In this document: piece by piece, positions 26,970 to 34,741 of the stretch
How the letters are laid out: each line of letters begins with the position of its first letter
How positions within the stretch are numbered: position 1 is the stretch's first letter
Origin: Thermoguttaceae bacterium
GTDB taxonomy: Bacteria > Planctomycetota > Planctomycetia > Pirellulales > Thermoguttaceae
Length of the DNA: 41,072 nucleotides
Direction of reading: 5' to 3'
Assembly: GCA_025062105.1 (NCBI GenBank)
Contig: JANXAQ010000181.1
Location: 1 to 41,072 of the forward strand
The notes under the pieces: generated by a model
The model's database searches: none
What the model was told of the DNA's origin: nothing
What the model saw: only the letters and a program-made list of their open reading frames with translations
Position numbers and translations under genes: made by a program

Positions 26970-27118
26970 CTCAACTTTTGCCATTTTAGACCATTTCCCG
27001 GAAGGGGGGAAACTCTAAGTCCTTGTCACTGTTGGACTTAGGACATTGTGTGAACAAAAGGGAGTTTCATCGTAACTACTGGAAACAAAAGGCCTTAGGG
27101 AAAATGGCAAAAGTCGAG
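26970..27118 (+). mobile_element. Family A element inside family C, with 6-bp target duplication
   Basis: 149 bp from CTCAACTTTTGCCATTTT to AAAATGGCAAAAGTCGAG. GAGGAT is repeated directly at 26964-26969 and 27119-27124. This is the cleanest definition of the A boundaries in the window. Confidence 0.82.
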
Positions 27119-27170
27119 GAGGATAAGCCATGGTATAAAAAATATTCTCCTTAAATTATGCAGAGGTTCC

Positions 27171-27400
27171 TTATCTATTTTCCCCAATTGGCCTCATAGG
27201 AATTTCAGCCCCATCCACCACCGGACAAAAATTGGATTGCCCCATGCGATGCCGTCATAATAGCGGCTACCTTTTGAAACAAAATAAATGCCATTTTCCC
27301 CTCGTGTGAAATGTTACCCAAAAAGAAACGGGCTGTTTGTATCACATCTGGTAAAAGGTAAATTCCTGCGGGCAACCCACTAATCGTTCCCTAAAATAGA
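27171..27400. other. Gap with no gene recognised
   Basis: Holds E-like AGGAATTTCAGCCCCATCC (27198) and a CGTGTGAAATGTTACCC box (27302) shared with other gaps, but no complete element or ORF. Confidence 0.35.
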
Positions 27401-27463
27401 TGGAGGTCGGAATTCTTAGCCCGGGGCTGTGCAAGAACCGCAGGCCAAGAGCTCCGACCTCCA
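27401..27463. terminator. Long hairpin, possible terminator of the lipoprotein gene
   Basis: TGGAGGTCGGA (27401-27411) pairs perfectly with TCCGACCTCCA (27453-27463); inside, CTTAGCC and GGCCAAG pair with one mismatch. Read on the minus strand it lies 117 bases after the lipoprotein stop and is followed by a weak T-rich stretch (TCTATTTTAG). No T-run follows on the plus strand. It could instead be a structural RNA element. Confidence 0.5.
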
Positions 27464-27579
27464 GGCGGATAATGGGGCATATTTATAAAAATGTTCCCCT
27501 ATAGGCCTTACGAAACCTCTTCCTTCTGTTCCGGTCGGTTTTCTCGCGCTATGGTGAATGGGCGAAGGGTTTTGGGCAC

Positions 27580-27816
27580 TTACCGGCGAGCAGCAGGAGG
27601 TTGTTGGGCCGCTTGTTTCAGAGCGGCTGCTTCTCGCGCCAGCCGGAATTCAGAACCCGGTGCAAAATATTGCACGTCATCCTGCATGTAGTACGCACTG
27701 GGTAATGTCTGGCCGCCCACATCCACTTGGCATCCACCCAGGCCCCCCAGCGCTAACAGTCCCAAACCCAGCACGGCACCCCCTAGGAGGCGTTTTGCTT
27801 TTGCACCGTAAATCAT
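27580..27816 (-). CDS. Small planctomycete-type lipoprotein
   Basis: The 78-aa product has a basic N-terminus (MIYGAKAKR), a Gly/Leu-rich hydrophobic stretch and a lipobox LGGLGGC with the lipidated Cys at residue 29. The mature part starts QVDVGGQTLPSAYYMQDD and VQYFAPGSEFRLAREAAALK. I recall this VGGQTLPS(A/P)YY...DDVQYF pattern from short, uncharacterised planctomycete proteins. GGAGGT six bases before the ATG supports the start. The function is unknown; an envelope location is inferred from the lipobox. Confidence 0.8.
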   Translation of the reverse strand: MIYGAKAKRLLGGAVLGLGLLALGGLGGCQVDVGGQTLPSAYYMQDDVQYFAPGSEFRLAREAAALKQAAQQPPAARR

Positions 27817-28109
27817 TCGCCTACCTCCACACGGAAGGACTTAACCCAGCTCTAGGGCCTCTAACCACTCCGTCCCAAAAAGAGCAAAGACGGTCTCTGT
27901 TGCTGTGGGATGATACTGGACACCCATCCCTACCAGCCCGCACTCCATATAACCGGTACGACCGTTATCGACTGACGTTGCAAGAAAACTTTAAGTAGTT
28001 TTCCAGAACCTACCCGAAAAGGGGGGCAATCCCATCGAAACCTCCCCTACCGTATCATAGAAATAATAGAAATAGAAGAAGGTAAGAATGTCGGAGCTTT
28101 GCAAATCCC
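27817..28109. other. Leader region of the lipoprotein gene and gap
   Basis: No repeat family, RNA gene or protein-like ORF recognised. AGGGG and CCCCT near 28018-28049 can pair but lack a T-run. Divergent promoters for the lipoprotein may lie here; none is clear by eye. Confidence 0.3.
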
Positions 28110-28407
28110 CTAGCTCCATTTTTTGCCGTTTGTGGCTCCTACCAAAGGGAGAAAAGCTCTAACTCTTTGGAATTATTGGAGTTAAGAATAAAAGAATGGT
28201 TCGCCGTAACTTTTGGAGACCCACCACGTCAAGTTTCTCGAGGGATCTTGGTTCTCGACTTTTACCTTTTAGAGCCTCCCCCCATGGAAGACCAATGTTC
28301 TAACTGCCCGGAACTAATGGGAGTTAGGAAATCAGGGGACCCCAAAGAAGTTTCGTTGTAACTCCTGGATACAAAGGCAGTTACGAAAAATGGCAAAAGT
28401 TGAGGTT
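28110..28407 (+). mobile_element. Two family A copies in tandem
   Basis: The first (28110-28249) has TAGCTCCATTTTTTGCCG, AAAGCTCTAACTCTTTGG and CGCCGTAACTTTTGGAG, without a clean right end. The second (28251-28407) is complete: TTCTCGACTTTTACC, TGTTCTAACTGCC, AGTTTCGTTGTAACTCCTGG, AAAAATGGCAAAAGTTGAGG. Confidence 0.72.
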
Positions 28408-28409
28408 GT

Positions 28410-28520
28410 CGAACAGTTCTTCGATCGACGGACATGTAAAATAGGACGTTTGGGTATTCTGGGGAATTATCTGGAGATACACTGCCTAGTGGAAAGGCCG
28501 TTTCAGGACAGCCTATTTGT
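28410..28520 (-). repeat. Family D-like fragment
   Basis: TTTGGGTATTCTGGGGAATTA and the end CCGTTTCAGGACAGCCT match D features seen at 32225-32336 and 5055. It sits between A and G copies. Confidence 0.45.
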
Positions 28521-28813
28521 GGCTCGCTGTTACACATAAGTTGGCTGGAAGCGTTCGAACTTCACTTTAGGCCAATTCCAAAAGCTCGTCGAAGTACGCA
28601 GAATGGATAAAATACGCGATCTAGATAAGACAGCCTTGGAAACCAAGCACTTTTTGCTCTTGGAACAGATCTTTCCTAAATGCTGCAATTTCTCCAAAGG
28701 AACGAGTAGCTTCTTTTAACTTCTTTAGAAAGGTTCGTTATTCTCCTGTTGGGGGTAATAATTTGCTGCCAATTAGAATGGGAAAAACCTCCCAAAAATG
28801 TGTATAACAGCCC
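28521..28813 (+). mobile_element. Family G element, copy 2
   Basis: Begins GGCTCGCTGTTACAC and ends near GTGTATAACAGC. Interior blocks shared with 12152-12430: GAAGTACGCAGAATGGATAA, TTTCTCCAAAGGAACG, TTTTAACTTCTTTAG, GGGGGTAATAATTTGCTGCC, ACCTCCCAAAAATG. Confidence 0.7.
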
Positions 28814-29021
28814 GTTATTAGTGGGGGGATCTGGAAATCGCCACGAACCTGAGATGAAGATTCGGGATTGGAGTGCACCTTGAGTGGTCCGTGGAGGCCA
28901 TAGCCGCAAGTGAGCCATCTACGCTCCTCTTGAAGAGTGTTTGACAGCGTTCGCCAATGGGAGAACCTTATGCAAGCCCCCATCAAATATGGGCCAGCTG
29001 ATCACCCAAAGGAGGTATCTT
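28814..29021. other. 5' region of the TPR/CHAT gene
   Basis: No repeat recognised. The long frame of the next gene is open from 28941 but the ribosome binding site is at 29008-29016. Confidence 0.35.
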
Positions 29022-32000
29022 ATGAACTTCCAATGTAGGATCTTGCACAGGGTGCAAGGGATACCCAAGGCGATTTGGGTTGGGGTGGTGTTGGGGTTTT
29101 GGAATGGAATAGCACTGGGAAGTAATGCACCTCCCGGAGAGAAGATTTATCCTTCCACAACCTATTATGGGGTATTTCGACCCTTTTATGAGGGGGAATA
29201 CCAGGATGCCCTTCGGGGGTTCCAGGAAGAGATTCGTTCGGCTTTTAAAACGGTGGAAACCCGGTGGATAGATTCGATTTGTTATTACACGATGGCCGGG
29301 GAATGTTACTACCATATGGGGGACTTAGGCCAGGCCTTGGAGCATTATACGGCCGCTTTGAAGCTATATGCAGCGTATCCGGATTGGATGATCTATGTGC
29401 AATTTCCGGCGCATTTGGCACCGGCGGGGGTGGGGGCGTATGTACGGGTGCCCTGGGGGGTAAGCAAGCGAAATGTGCGGTTAGCTCAAATTCCTAACCG
29501 GATGTTAATCGCTCTAGGGCAATTGGACCAACAGCGGGTCATTCGAGAGGGGGGAGTGGTGCGCCCCCCGATGTTGCTGCCGATTCAGCCGGCCGAGATT
29601 GTGCGAACGACTTGTTTGGCTCTGCGTCGCTATGCAGAACTCACCGGTCCCTGCTCGGCCCAGGACCCATTGATTCAAGAGATCGCCACCAAGTTAGGGC
29701 GTCGGCCGGGACCACCGAATCACTGGTCGGAATGTTGGATAGATGTTCAAGCGGGGTTGGCGATGCTGGCGGCCGGCAAACCGGAACAGGGGTTGCCCCT
29801 GTTGCAACGGTCGTTATTGGCTGCGGGAGAATACGAACATCCGCTCAGCTGTGTAGCCCTTTTGGAGCTGGGCAAGCAGATGGCCCTGAAAGGACAACAT
29901 CAGGAGGCGGCTCGATATTTTGAAGAGGCCACCTATGCCGCAGCCAATGCAGGAGATCTGGGTGTACTGGAGGAGGCCTTTCGTTATGGTGCGATCAATC
30001 ACTTGGTTTCCAATGCCAAGGGGATTTATCCGCCGCTGGAGGCAGCTATTGCATGGGCCAAATTGAAGGATTATCGACAACTGCGGGCCTCGCTGTTGCT
30101 TTTAGCCGCCGAACAGCAGACACTCCGAGGAGCGACGCCGTTAGCTGCTACTTTGTTGGAGGAATGTAAGCTGACCATAGGCCGACGCCGCATGGCTGAC
30201 GGCTGGATTGGCGCCCGCTATCGGTATCTGATGGCCTTAGTGCTCCTGAACCAGCAAAAACTCCCCGCAGCGCAGGAAGCTTTGGCCAGCGCTCTGGCCT
30301 ACATGCAAAAGGGTTCTCATCGGCTTTTCCATATTGGGTTGGTGGATCGGCTGTTTGTGTCGGGGCGGTTGAGCTCCCGGACCGCCATGGATTTATTTGG
30401 GCTGGTTCTGCGCGATCCTCAGCCGGCCGATTGGGCCTTTGATCCGCTAGAATCCCTCGCTGTTTTGGTCAGCCCGCATCCTGCAGCGTATGAACATTGG
30501 TTTGAGGTGGCATTAGACCGGAAGGATTTCGAGACGGCTTTGGAAATTGCCGACCGATTGCGCCGGCACCGATTTTTGACTACTTTAAGCTTAGGAGGCC
30601 GTGTAGATTCCTTGCGATGGATTTTGGAGTCGCCGGTTGAGGCACTATCGGCTAATGCTCGGTTGCAACGGCAAAACCTTTTAGCTGCTTATCCGGCCTA
30701 TGTCGAGTTGAGCCGACAAGCCCAGCAGATCCGGGAGGCGTTGGCAGCCGGACCACTGGTGCCCGAAGATCAAGCTGCCCAGCAGGCCCAAGCCAAGGCC
30801 CTGGAACAACTCGGCCAAATCAGCCTAGCACAAGAGGCCTTGGTCTATCAGATGGCGCTGCGTCGGGAACCAACGGATTTGATCTTCCCGCCGATCAAAA
30901 CCACCAAGGAGATTTTGGCCAGTTTGCCCAAAGGCGGAGCACTTTTAGTGTTTTTCAATACCTCCCGTGCCATATACGGCTTTTTCCTGGCCGATGGTCG
31001 GTATAGTTATTGGCAGTTGAAATCCTCTGCTGGAGCGGCCAAGCTATGCCAAAGTCTTTTGCGAGAATTGGGTCACTATGAAGGCAACCGGGAACTTACT
31101 ATAAAAGAACTGGCCGATCCGAAATGGCGATCTACGGCTCAAAAGCTGCTTCAGATGCTTTTAGAGGGTTCCAGGGCGGATCTGAACCAGGTAACGGAAT
31201 TAGTGGTGGTGCCGGATGGTTGGCTCTGGTATGTGCCGTTTGAGGCACTCCTGCTTAAGGACGCCGGGGGCAATCAGGGTGGCCAACCGCTACTATGGCG
31301 GATGAAGATTCGGTATCTACCGTTGGCTTCGCTAGTAGTACCAGATGGGCGGGGGCGTCGGCCTTCGGCGAAAACGGCCGTTGTGGTGGGACGCCTCTTT
31401 CCGCGGGATGAAGAGCAGGTAGCTCAAGCGGCCTATGAGAAACTAGCCCAGGTGGTGCGAGGCACAACCCTGCTACGTAGGGCACCGCCGGGGCCAAGCA
31501 GTCTGTATGGCGTGCTGTTTGATCAGCTGATTGTTTTGGATGATCTGGGCCCCCTCCAGCAAGGACCATATCGGTGGGCGCCGATTCCGTTGGAACGCTC
31601 CAGGCCGGGCAATCAGTTGGAAGATTGGTTTGCCCTGCCATTTGGCGGTCCGGATGTGATTGTGCTGCCGGGGTATCATACGGCTGCGGAAACGGCGCTG
31701 AAGCAGCCGCCGCCTCTGGGCCCTGGCATGGACATCTTCCTGCCGTTATGTGGGCTAATGAACAATGGCGCTCGCACCATCCTCCTGAGCCGATGGCGAC
31801 CGGCCGGCAAAACCGCCTTCGACTTGGTCCGGGAGTTTGCACAAGAAATCCCCTACACCACCGCCGCCGAAGCCTGGCAACGCGCCGTGCTGCTGGCAGC
31901 CAACCAAACCCTAGACCCAGAAGCAGAACCCCGTCTGAAAAAACCCGCTCCGGACGAAGAACCTCCCAAGACGGATCATCCGTTCTTCTGGGCCGGATAC

Positions 32001-32177
32001 TTGCTGGTAGATACCGGAGTGCCGCCGCAGGCCGCTGACAAACCGGCGGGAGATCTCGGTCAACAACCAAAACCGCTTCCTTTCCCGCCACTGCCCAAGA
32101 TGCCCGATGCCACGGAACCGCCTAAATCTCCCAAAGCTTCTCCCGATGCTAAGTTGCCAGGGGCTACTTTACCCTAA
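29022..32177 (+). CDS. Secreted TPR-repeat protein with C-terminal CHAT (caspase-like) domain
   Basis: CHAT domains are caspase/separase-fold cysteine peptidases, often fused to TPRs that sense partners. The 1051-aa product has an N-terminal hydrophobic segment (AIWVGVVLGFWNGIALG) suggesting export. TPR-like helix pairs run from about residue 45 to 480 (AGECYYHMGDLGQALEHY, CVALLELGKQMALKGQHQEA). A helical region follows, then the CHAT domain from about 650 (GGALLVFFNTSRAIYGFFL, VVVPDGWLWYVPFEALLL). The likely dyad is H886 (LPGYHTAAE) and C910 (LPLCGLMNNGARTILLSRW); their 24-residue spacing is shorter than in many CHAT proteins. The last 70 residues are Pro/Lys-rich. AAAGGAGGT just before the ATG at 29022 fixes the start. 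The substrate is unknown and no peptidase partner is adjacent. Confidence 0.85.
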   Translation: MNFQCRILHRVQGIPKAIWVGVVLGFWNGIALGSNAPPGEKIYPSTTYYGVFRPFYEGEYQDALRGFQEEIRSAFKTVETRWIDSICYYTMAGECYYHMGDLGQALEHYTAALKLYAAYPDWMIYVQFPAHLAPAGVGAYVRVPWGVSKRNVRLAQIPNRMLIALGQLDQQRVIREGGVVRPPMLLPIQPAEIVRTTCLALRRYAELTGPCSAQDPLIQEIATKLGRRPGPPNHWSECWIDVQAGLAMLAAGKPEQGLPLLQRSLLAAGEYEHPLSCVALLELGKQMALKGQHQEAARYFEEATYAAANAGDLGVLEEAFRYGAINHLVSNAKGIYPPLEAAIAWAKLKDYRQLRASLLLLAAEQQTLRGATPLAATLLEECKLTIGRRRMADGWIGARYRYLMALVLLNQQKLPAAQEALASALAYMQKGSHRLFHIGLVDRLFVSGRLSSRTAMDLFGLVLRDPQPADWAFDPLESLAVLVSPHPAAYEHWFEVALDRKDFETALEIADRLRRHRFLTTLSLGGRVDSLRWILESPVEALSANARLQRQNLLAAYPAYVELSRQAQQIREALAAGPLVPEDQAAQQAQAKALEQLGQISLAQEALVYQMALRREPTDLIFPPIKTTKEILASLPKGGALLVFFNTSRAIYGFFLADGRYSYWQLKSSAGAAKLCQSLLRELGHYEGNRELTIKELADPKWRSTAQKLLQMLLEGSRADLNQVTELVVVPDGWLWYVPFEALLLKDAGGNQGGQPLLWRMKIRYLPLASLVVPDGRGRRPSAKTAVVVGRLFPRDEEQVAQAAYEKLAQVVRGTTLLRRAPPGPSSLYGVLFDQLIVLDDLGPLQQGPYRWAPIPLERSRPGNQLEDWFALPFGGPDVIVLPGYHTAAETALKQPPPLGPGMDIFLPLCGLMNNGARTILLSRWRPAGKTAFDLVREFAQEIPYTTAAEAWQRAVLLAANQTLDPEAEPRLKKPAPDEEPPKTDHPFFWAGYLLVDTGVPPQAADKPAGDLGQQPKPLPFPPLPKMPDATEPPKSPKASPDAKLPGATLP

Positions 32178-32224
32178 CAGAGCATATCCTCAAATTGAGG
32201 GTTGAGGTTTTTCTCATGGGATTT

Positions 32225-32336
32225 CGGTTGATCGCTCCTTCTATCCACGGTCCTTCAAACTCGGAGGTTTGGGGATTCTGGAGAATTCAGAAGAGTAAAC
32301 TGCTTTTCTTGTCGAAATCCCATTTCAGGACAACCT
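32225..32336 (-). repeat. Family D-like fragment
   Basis: GGAGGTTTGGGGATTCTGGAG and the end GAAATCCCATTTCAGGACAACC match D ends at 5355 (complement) and 5055. Confidence 0.45.
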
Positions 32337-32402
32337 TTAACTTCGAGTTTGTTTTTGGCCCTTTTGCTGAAGGGAGAAAGGTTTCTCTGTTTGAAATGAT
32401 TG

Positions 32403-32590
32403 GGGAACCTCTCGAAAATTCTGAACATATAGCCTTATGAACTTTTGATTTTATAGCCGTTCGGTGCTCCTATTAGAACATCTGTTCTCTATTGGGTGCT
32501 ACCAATGCTAGCAACCCTACAGATTGGGTTAGGAGGAGAGTAAGCCAACATCCTCTAGAAATATCCCCCTTGAATTATGTAAAGGTGCCG
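32403..32590 (+). mobile_element. Family C element, complete forward copy
   Basis: Starts GGAACCTCTCGAAAATTCTG, contains GAACTTTTGATTTTATAGCC, CTATTGGGTGCTACCAATG, CTAGCAACCCTACAGATTGG, and ends GAATTATGTAAAGGTGCC. Confidence 0.8.
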
Positions 32591-32591
32591 G

Positions 32592-32677
32592 GGTTAGGAA
32601 ATTATGTGCCCAAAAGGAGCTGGCTTCGTAACTTCTGGAATAAGAACAAGTTAGGAAAATGGCAAAAGGCGAGCTAA
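32592..32677 (+). mobile_element. Family A element, right half
   Basis: GGGTTAGGAAATTATGTGCC, GGCTTCGTAACTTCTGGAAT, and right end AAAATGGCAAAAGGCGAGCT. The left half is missing; the right half follows directly on a C copy. Confidence 0.65.
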
Positions 32678-32698
32678 CGGCCGATTCGAAGATTTTTT

Positions 32699-32972
32699 CC
32701 GACCGACTTTTGCCATTTTGGACCTTGCCCTGGAAGTGCACTGTTTTAACCCCTTGTGGCTCTGTTGGAACCCTTTCCGGTCGGAGGCATAAACCCAACC
32801 AAAACTGAAGCAAAGCCGACCAGTATGGGCAAAATCTCCCCAGCCTGCTGACAACCTCTCAGCAGAACCACTCCTTGTACCAATTGGCGTTAGGAAATTG
32901 GGAGTACAAAAAGAAATTCCACCGTAACTACTGGAAACAGAACAAGTTAAGGAAAATGGCAAAGTCCAGGTG
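32699..32972 (+). mobile_element. Family A element split by a family B insertion
   Basis: The left part CCGACTTTTGCCATTTTGG...CTGTTTTAACCCCTTGT and right part CTCCTTGTACCAATTGGCG... GTAACTACTGGAAACAG...AAAATGGCAAAGTCCAG join to one ordinary A element when 32758-32869 is removed. Confidence 0.8.
32758..32869 (+). mobile_element. Family B element, copy 3 (112 bp), inserted in family A
   Basis: Begins GGCTCTGTTGGAA and ends CTCAGCAGAACC (imperfect inverse). The interior matches copy 1 (GGTCGGAGGCATAAACCC, GCAAAGCCGACCAGTATGGG). The 9-bp flanks ACCCCTTGT (32749-32757) and ACTCCTTGT (32870-32878) differ at one base. Confidence 0.87.
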
Positions 32973-33001
32973 CTCAGCTTCCTGGAAAGGGAGAACGATC
33001 C

Positions 33002-34087
33002 GTGGCATCAATACTTTCTGGTAAAGATTTTTTATCCTCTCCGCCTAAGGGAGTGCCGCCGATCTGTGTGGTCTTTGGCCAGGAGGTGTTTTTCAAACAT
33101 CAGGTACTCCGTACGCTTCGAGAGCAACTAATTGGCCAGAGAGACCAAGAATTGTCATTCGACCGGTTTGAAGGACCGGAAGCCGATTGGTCGCAGGTGG
33201 CGCAGGCCTTATGGACGCTGCCGATGTTTGGCTTTGGGCCCCGCATGGTGCTAGTAGAAGAAGCTGATAGCTTTGTTAGTCGATGGCGGGAGCAGTTGGA
33301 ACAGTATGTGGCCAAGCCTTGTGAAAAGAGTGTGTTGGTCTTAGAGGTTACCAATTGGCCCTCGAACACCCGGTTGGCCAAAGCAGCAGCCGCCCTCGGT
33401 TGGACCATAGATTGCAGCCCTCTGCGGCCGGCACAGATCCCGGGTTGGTTGGTGGCATGGGCTAGGCAGAACTATCAGATTCACTTGGATGGGGAGGCGG
33501 CGGAGTTGTTGGTCGATTGGGTCGGCGCCGAACTGGGCCTTTTGGATCAAGAGTTGCAAAAGTTGGCTTTAGCTGTCGGCACAAATGGCCGCGTCTTGCC
33601 AGAACATGTGCAACAATATAGTGGCTGCTGGCGGACGAAAACCGTCTGGGAGGTTTTGGATGCGGCCTTAGCAGGTCATTTGCCAGAGGCGCTGAGCTAT
33701 TTGGATCGACTTCTTTTAGCAGGTGAAACACCGGTGGGGCTTTTTGCCCAGATGAGTGCGTCGCTGCGGCGGTTTGCAGCGGCTACTCACAAACTCCTAG
33801 CCGCCGAAGCGGCCGGCCAACGAATAAGCCTTCGGGAAGCTCTCCGCCAGGTTGGGATACTCCCCTATTTTTTGGACAAAGCCGAGGCACAACTCCGCCG
33901 CTTGGGCCGAGCCAGAGCTACTCAGTTGTATCAGTGGCTTTTGGAAACAGACCTAGCTCTCAAAGGGGCTAGCGCCCTGCCGCCCCGCTTAGTGCTGGAG
34001 ACGCTCCTAATGCGACTGGCCGCCCCACCGGAAGCCCAACCCCTTCCTGCTTCTGGCCAGGCAGTGGCAAACAGACCTCCGCCCTAA
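33002..34087 (+). CDS. holA: DNA polymerase III delta subunit
   Basis: The delta subunit opens the beta sliding clamp within the clamp loader during replication. The 361-aa product follows the HolA plan: an N-terminal AAA+-like domain without a Walker A motif (PPICVVFGQEVFFKHQVLRTL), LPMFGFGPRMVLVEEADSF, then KSVLVLEVTNWPSNTRLAKA. The middle helical lid contains LGLLDQELQKLALAVG and VWEVLDAALAGHLPEALSYL. The C-terminal collar domain ends near RLVLETLLMRLA. The GTG at 33002 is chosen because AAGGGAGA lies eight bases upstream and no better start exists. The last 15 residues are Pro/Ala-rich. It stands alone between repeat clusters. Confidence 0.9.
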   Translation: MASILSGKDFLSSPPKGVPPICVVFGQEVFFKHQVLRTLREQLIGQRDQELSFDRFEGPEADWSQVAQALWTLPMFGFGPRMVLVEEADSFVSRWREQLEQYVAKPCEKSVLVLEVTNWPSNTRLAKAAAALGWTIDCSPLRPAQIPGWLVAWARQNYQIHLDGEAAELLVDWVGAELGLLDQELQKLALAVGTNGRVLPEHVQQYSGCWRTKTVWEVLDAALAGHLPEALSYLDRLLLAGETPVGLFAQMSASLRRFAAATHKLLAAEAAGQRISLREALRQVGILPYFLDKAEAQLRRLGRARATQLYQWLLETDLALKGASALPPRLVLETLLMRLAAPPEAQPLPASGQAVANRPPP

Positions 34088-34132
34088 TATTTTAAAGCCC
34101 CACTTTTACCATGCTTAGCTTCATCCTGGCAC

Positions 34133-34293
34133 AGGATGCTCTCAGCTCGAATTTTGCCAATTTTTTCTAACTTCCTTTATGTGAAGGAGTTAGGCTTTGA
34201 GGGTGCTTTGTTCAGCAATTTTCCCAATATTTTCAAAAGGTTAGGAGATCCAAAGGGTACTACCTTCCAAAAATTTGCAAAACTCAAACTCAG
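34133..34293 (-). mobile_element. Family A element, reverse, diverged
   Basis: CAGCTCGAATTTTGCCAATT at the left; TAACTTCCTTTATGTGAAGG and GGTTAGGAGATCC inside; TTTGCAAAACTCAAACTCAG at the right. It lies 45 bp after holA. Confidence 0.55.
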
Positions 34294-34447
34294 AGCCAGT
34301 CTGCAAAGCATCTTCTATGATGACAAGGCGTTGCCCAGCTAAATTCCCTAGAGTGTCCAAAATCTCGTTTAAAGAGTCCCGAAGGGAAGAGCTGGTCAGC
34401 CAAAACCTAGCAGAAACCCCAACATGCCAATTTTGGGAGAGCTTCTT
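34294..34447 (-). repeat. Family D repeat, reverse
   Basis: CATCTTCTATGATGACAAGG, AAAGAGTCCCGAAGGGAAGA, GCTGGTCAGCCAAAACCTAG and CAGAAACCCCAA match 4921-5073 in order. A copies abut it on both sides. Confidence 0.62.
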
Positions 34448-34599
34448 ACCTCGACTTTTGCCAATTTTGGCCTCGCCCTGGCAGAGGACTGTTCTAAGTC
34501 CTTGTAACTATTGGACTTTGGAAATTAGAAGAACAAAAGAGAGTTTCGCCGTAACTGCCAGCAGTAAAACCAGTTAGGGAAAATGGCTAAAGTCGAGCG
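34448..34599 (+). mobile_element. Family A element, complete forward copy
   Basis: Left end ACCTCGACTTTTGCCAATTT, interior TGTTCTAAGTCCTTGTAAC, TATTGGACTTTGGAAATTAG, GTTTCGCCGTAACTGCC, and right end AAAATGGCTAAAGTCGAGCG. A further right-end fragment (TTTCGTTGTAATTACTGGAG...AGCAAAAGTCCCG) follows to about 34696. Confidence 0.78.
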
Positions 34600-34741
34600 T
34601 ACTGTTTGAGGGCACTGGCGTTGGCAGCACAAAAAGAAATTTCGTTGTAATTACTGGAGGTAAAACAAGAGTAAAAATAGCAAAAGTCCCGCAGAGAGAA
34701 TTTGCTGTTTTTCCGGTAATAGCAGCATCGATGAGCTTCCG

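Larger units (their letters stand above)
26590..27170 (+). mobile_element. Triple nest: family C interrupted by E and by A
   Basis: Pieces of a single C copy are separated by two other elements. GGTTGCTAACAATACTAA precedes E (26641-26931); AATGCTAGCACCCTAGATAT and TTGGGCAAAAGGGAGGAT lie between; after A (26970-27118) come AGCCATGGTATAAAAAATAT and TTATGCAGAGGTTCC. Read together they restore the C order. Confidence 0.75.
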
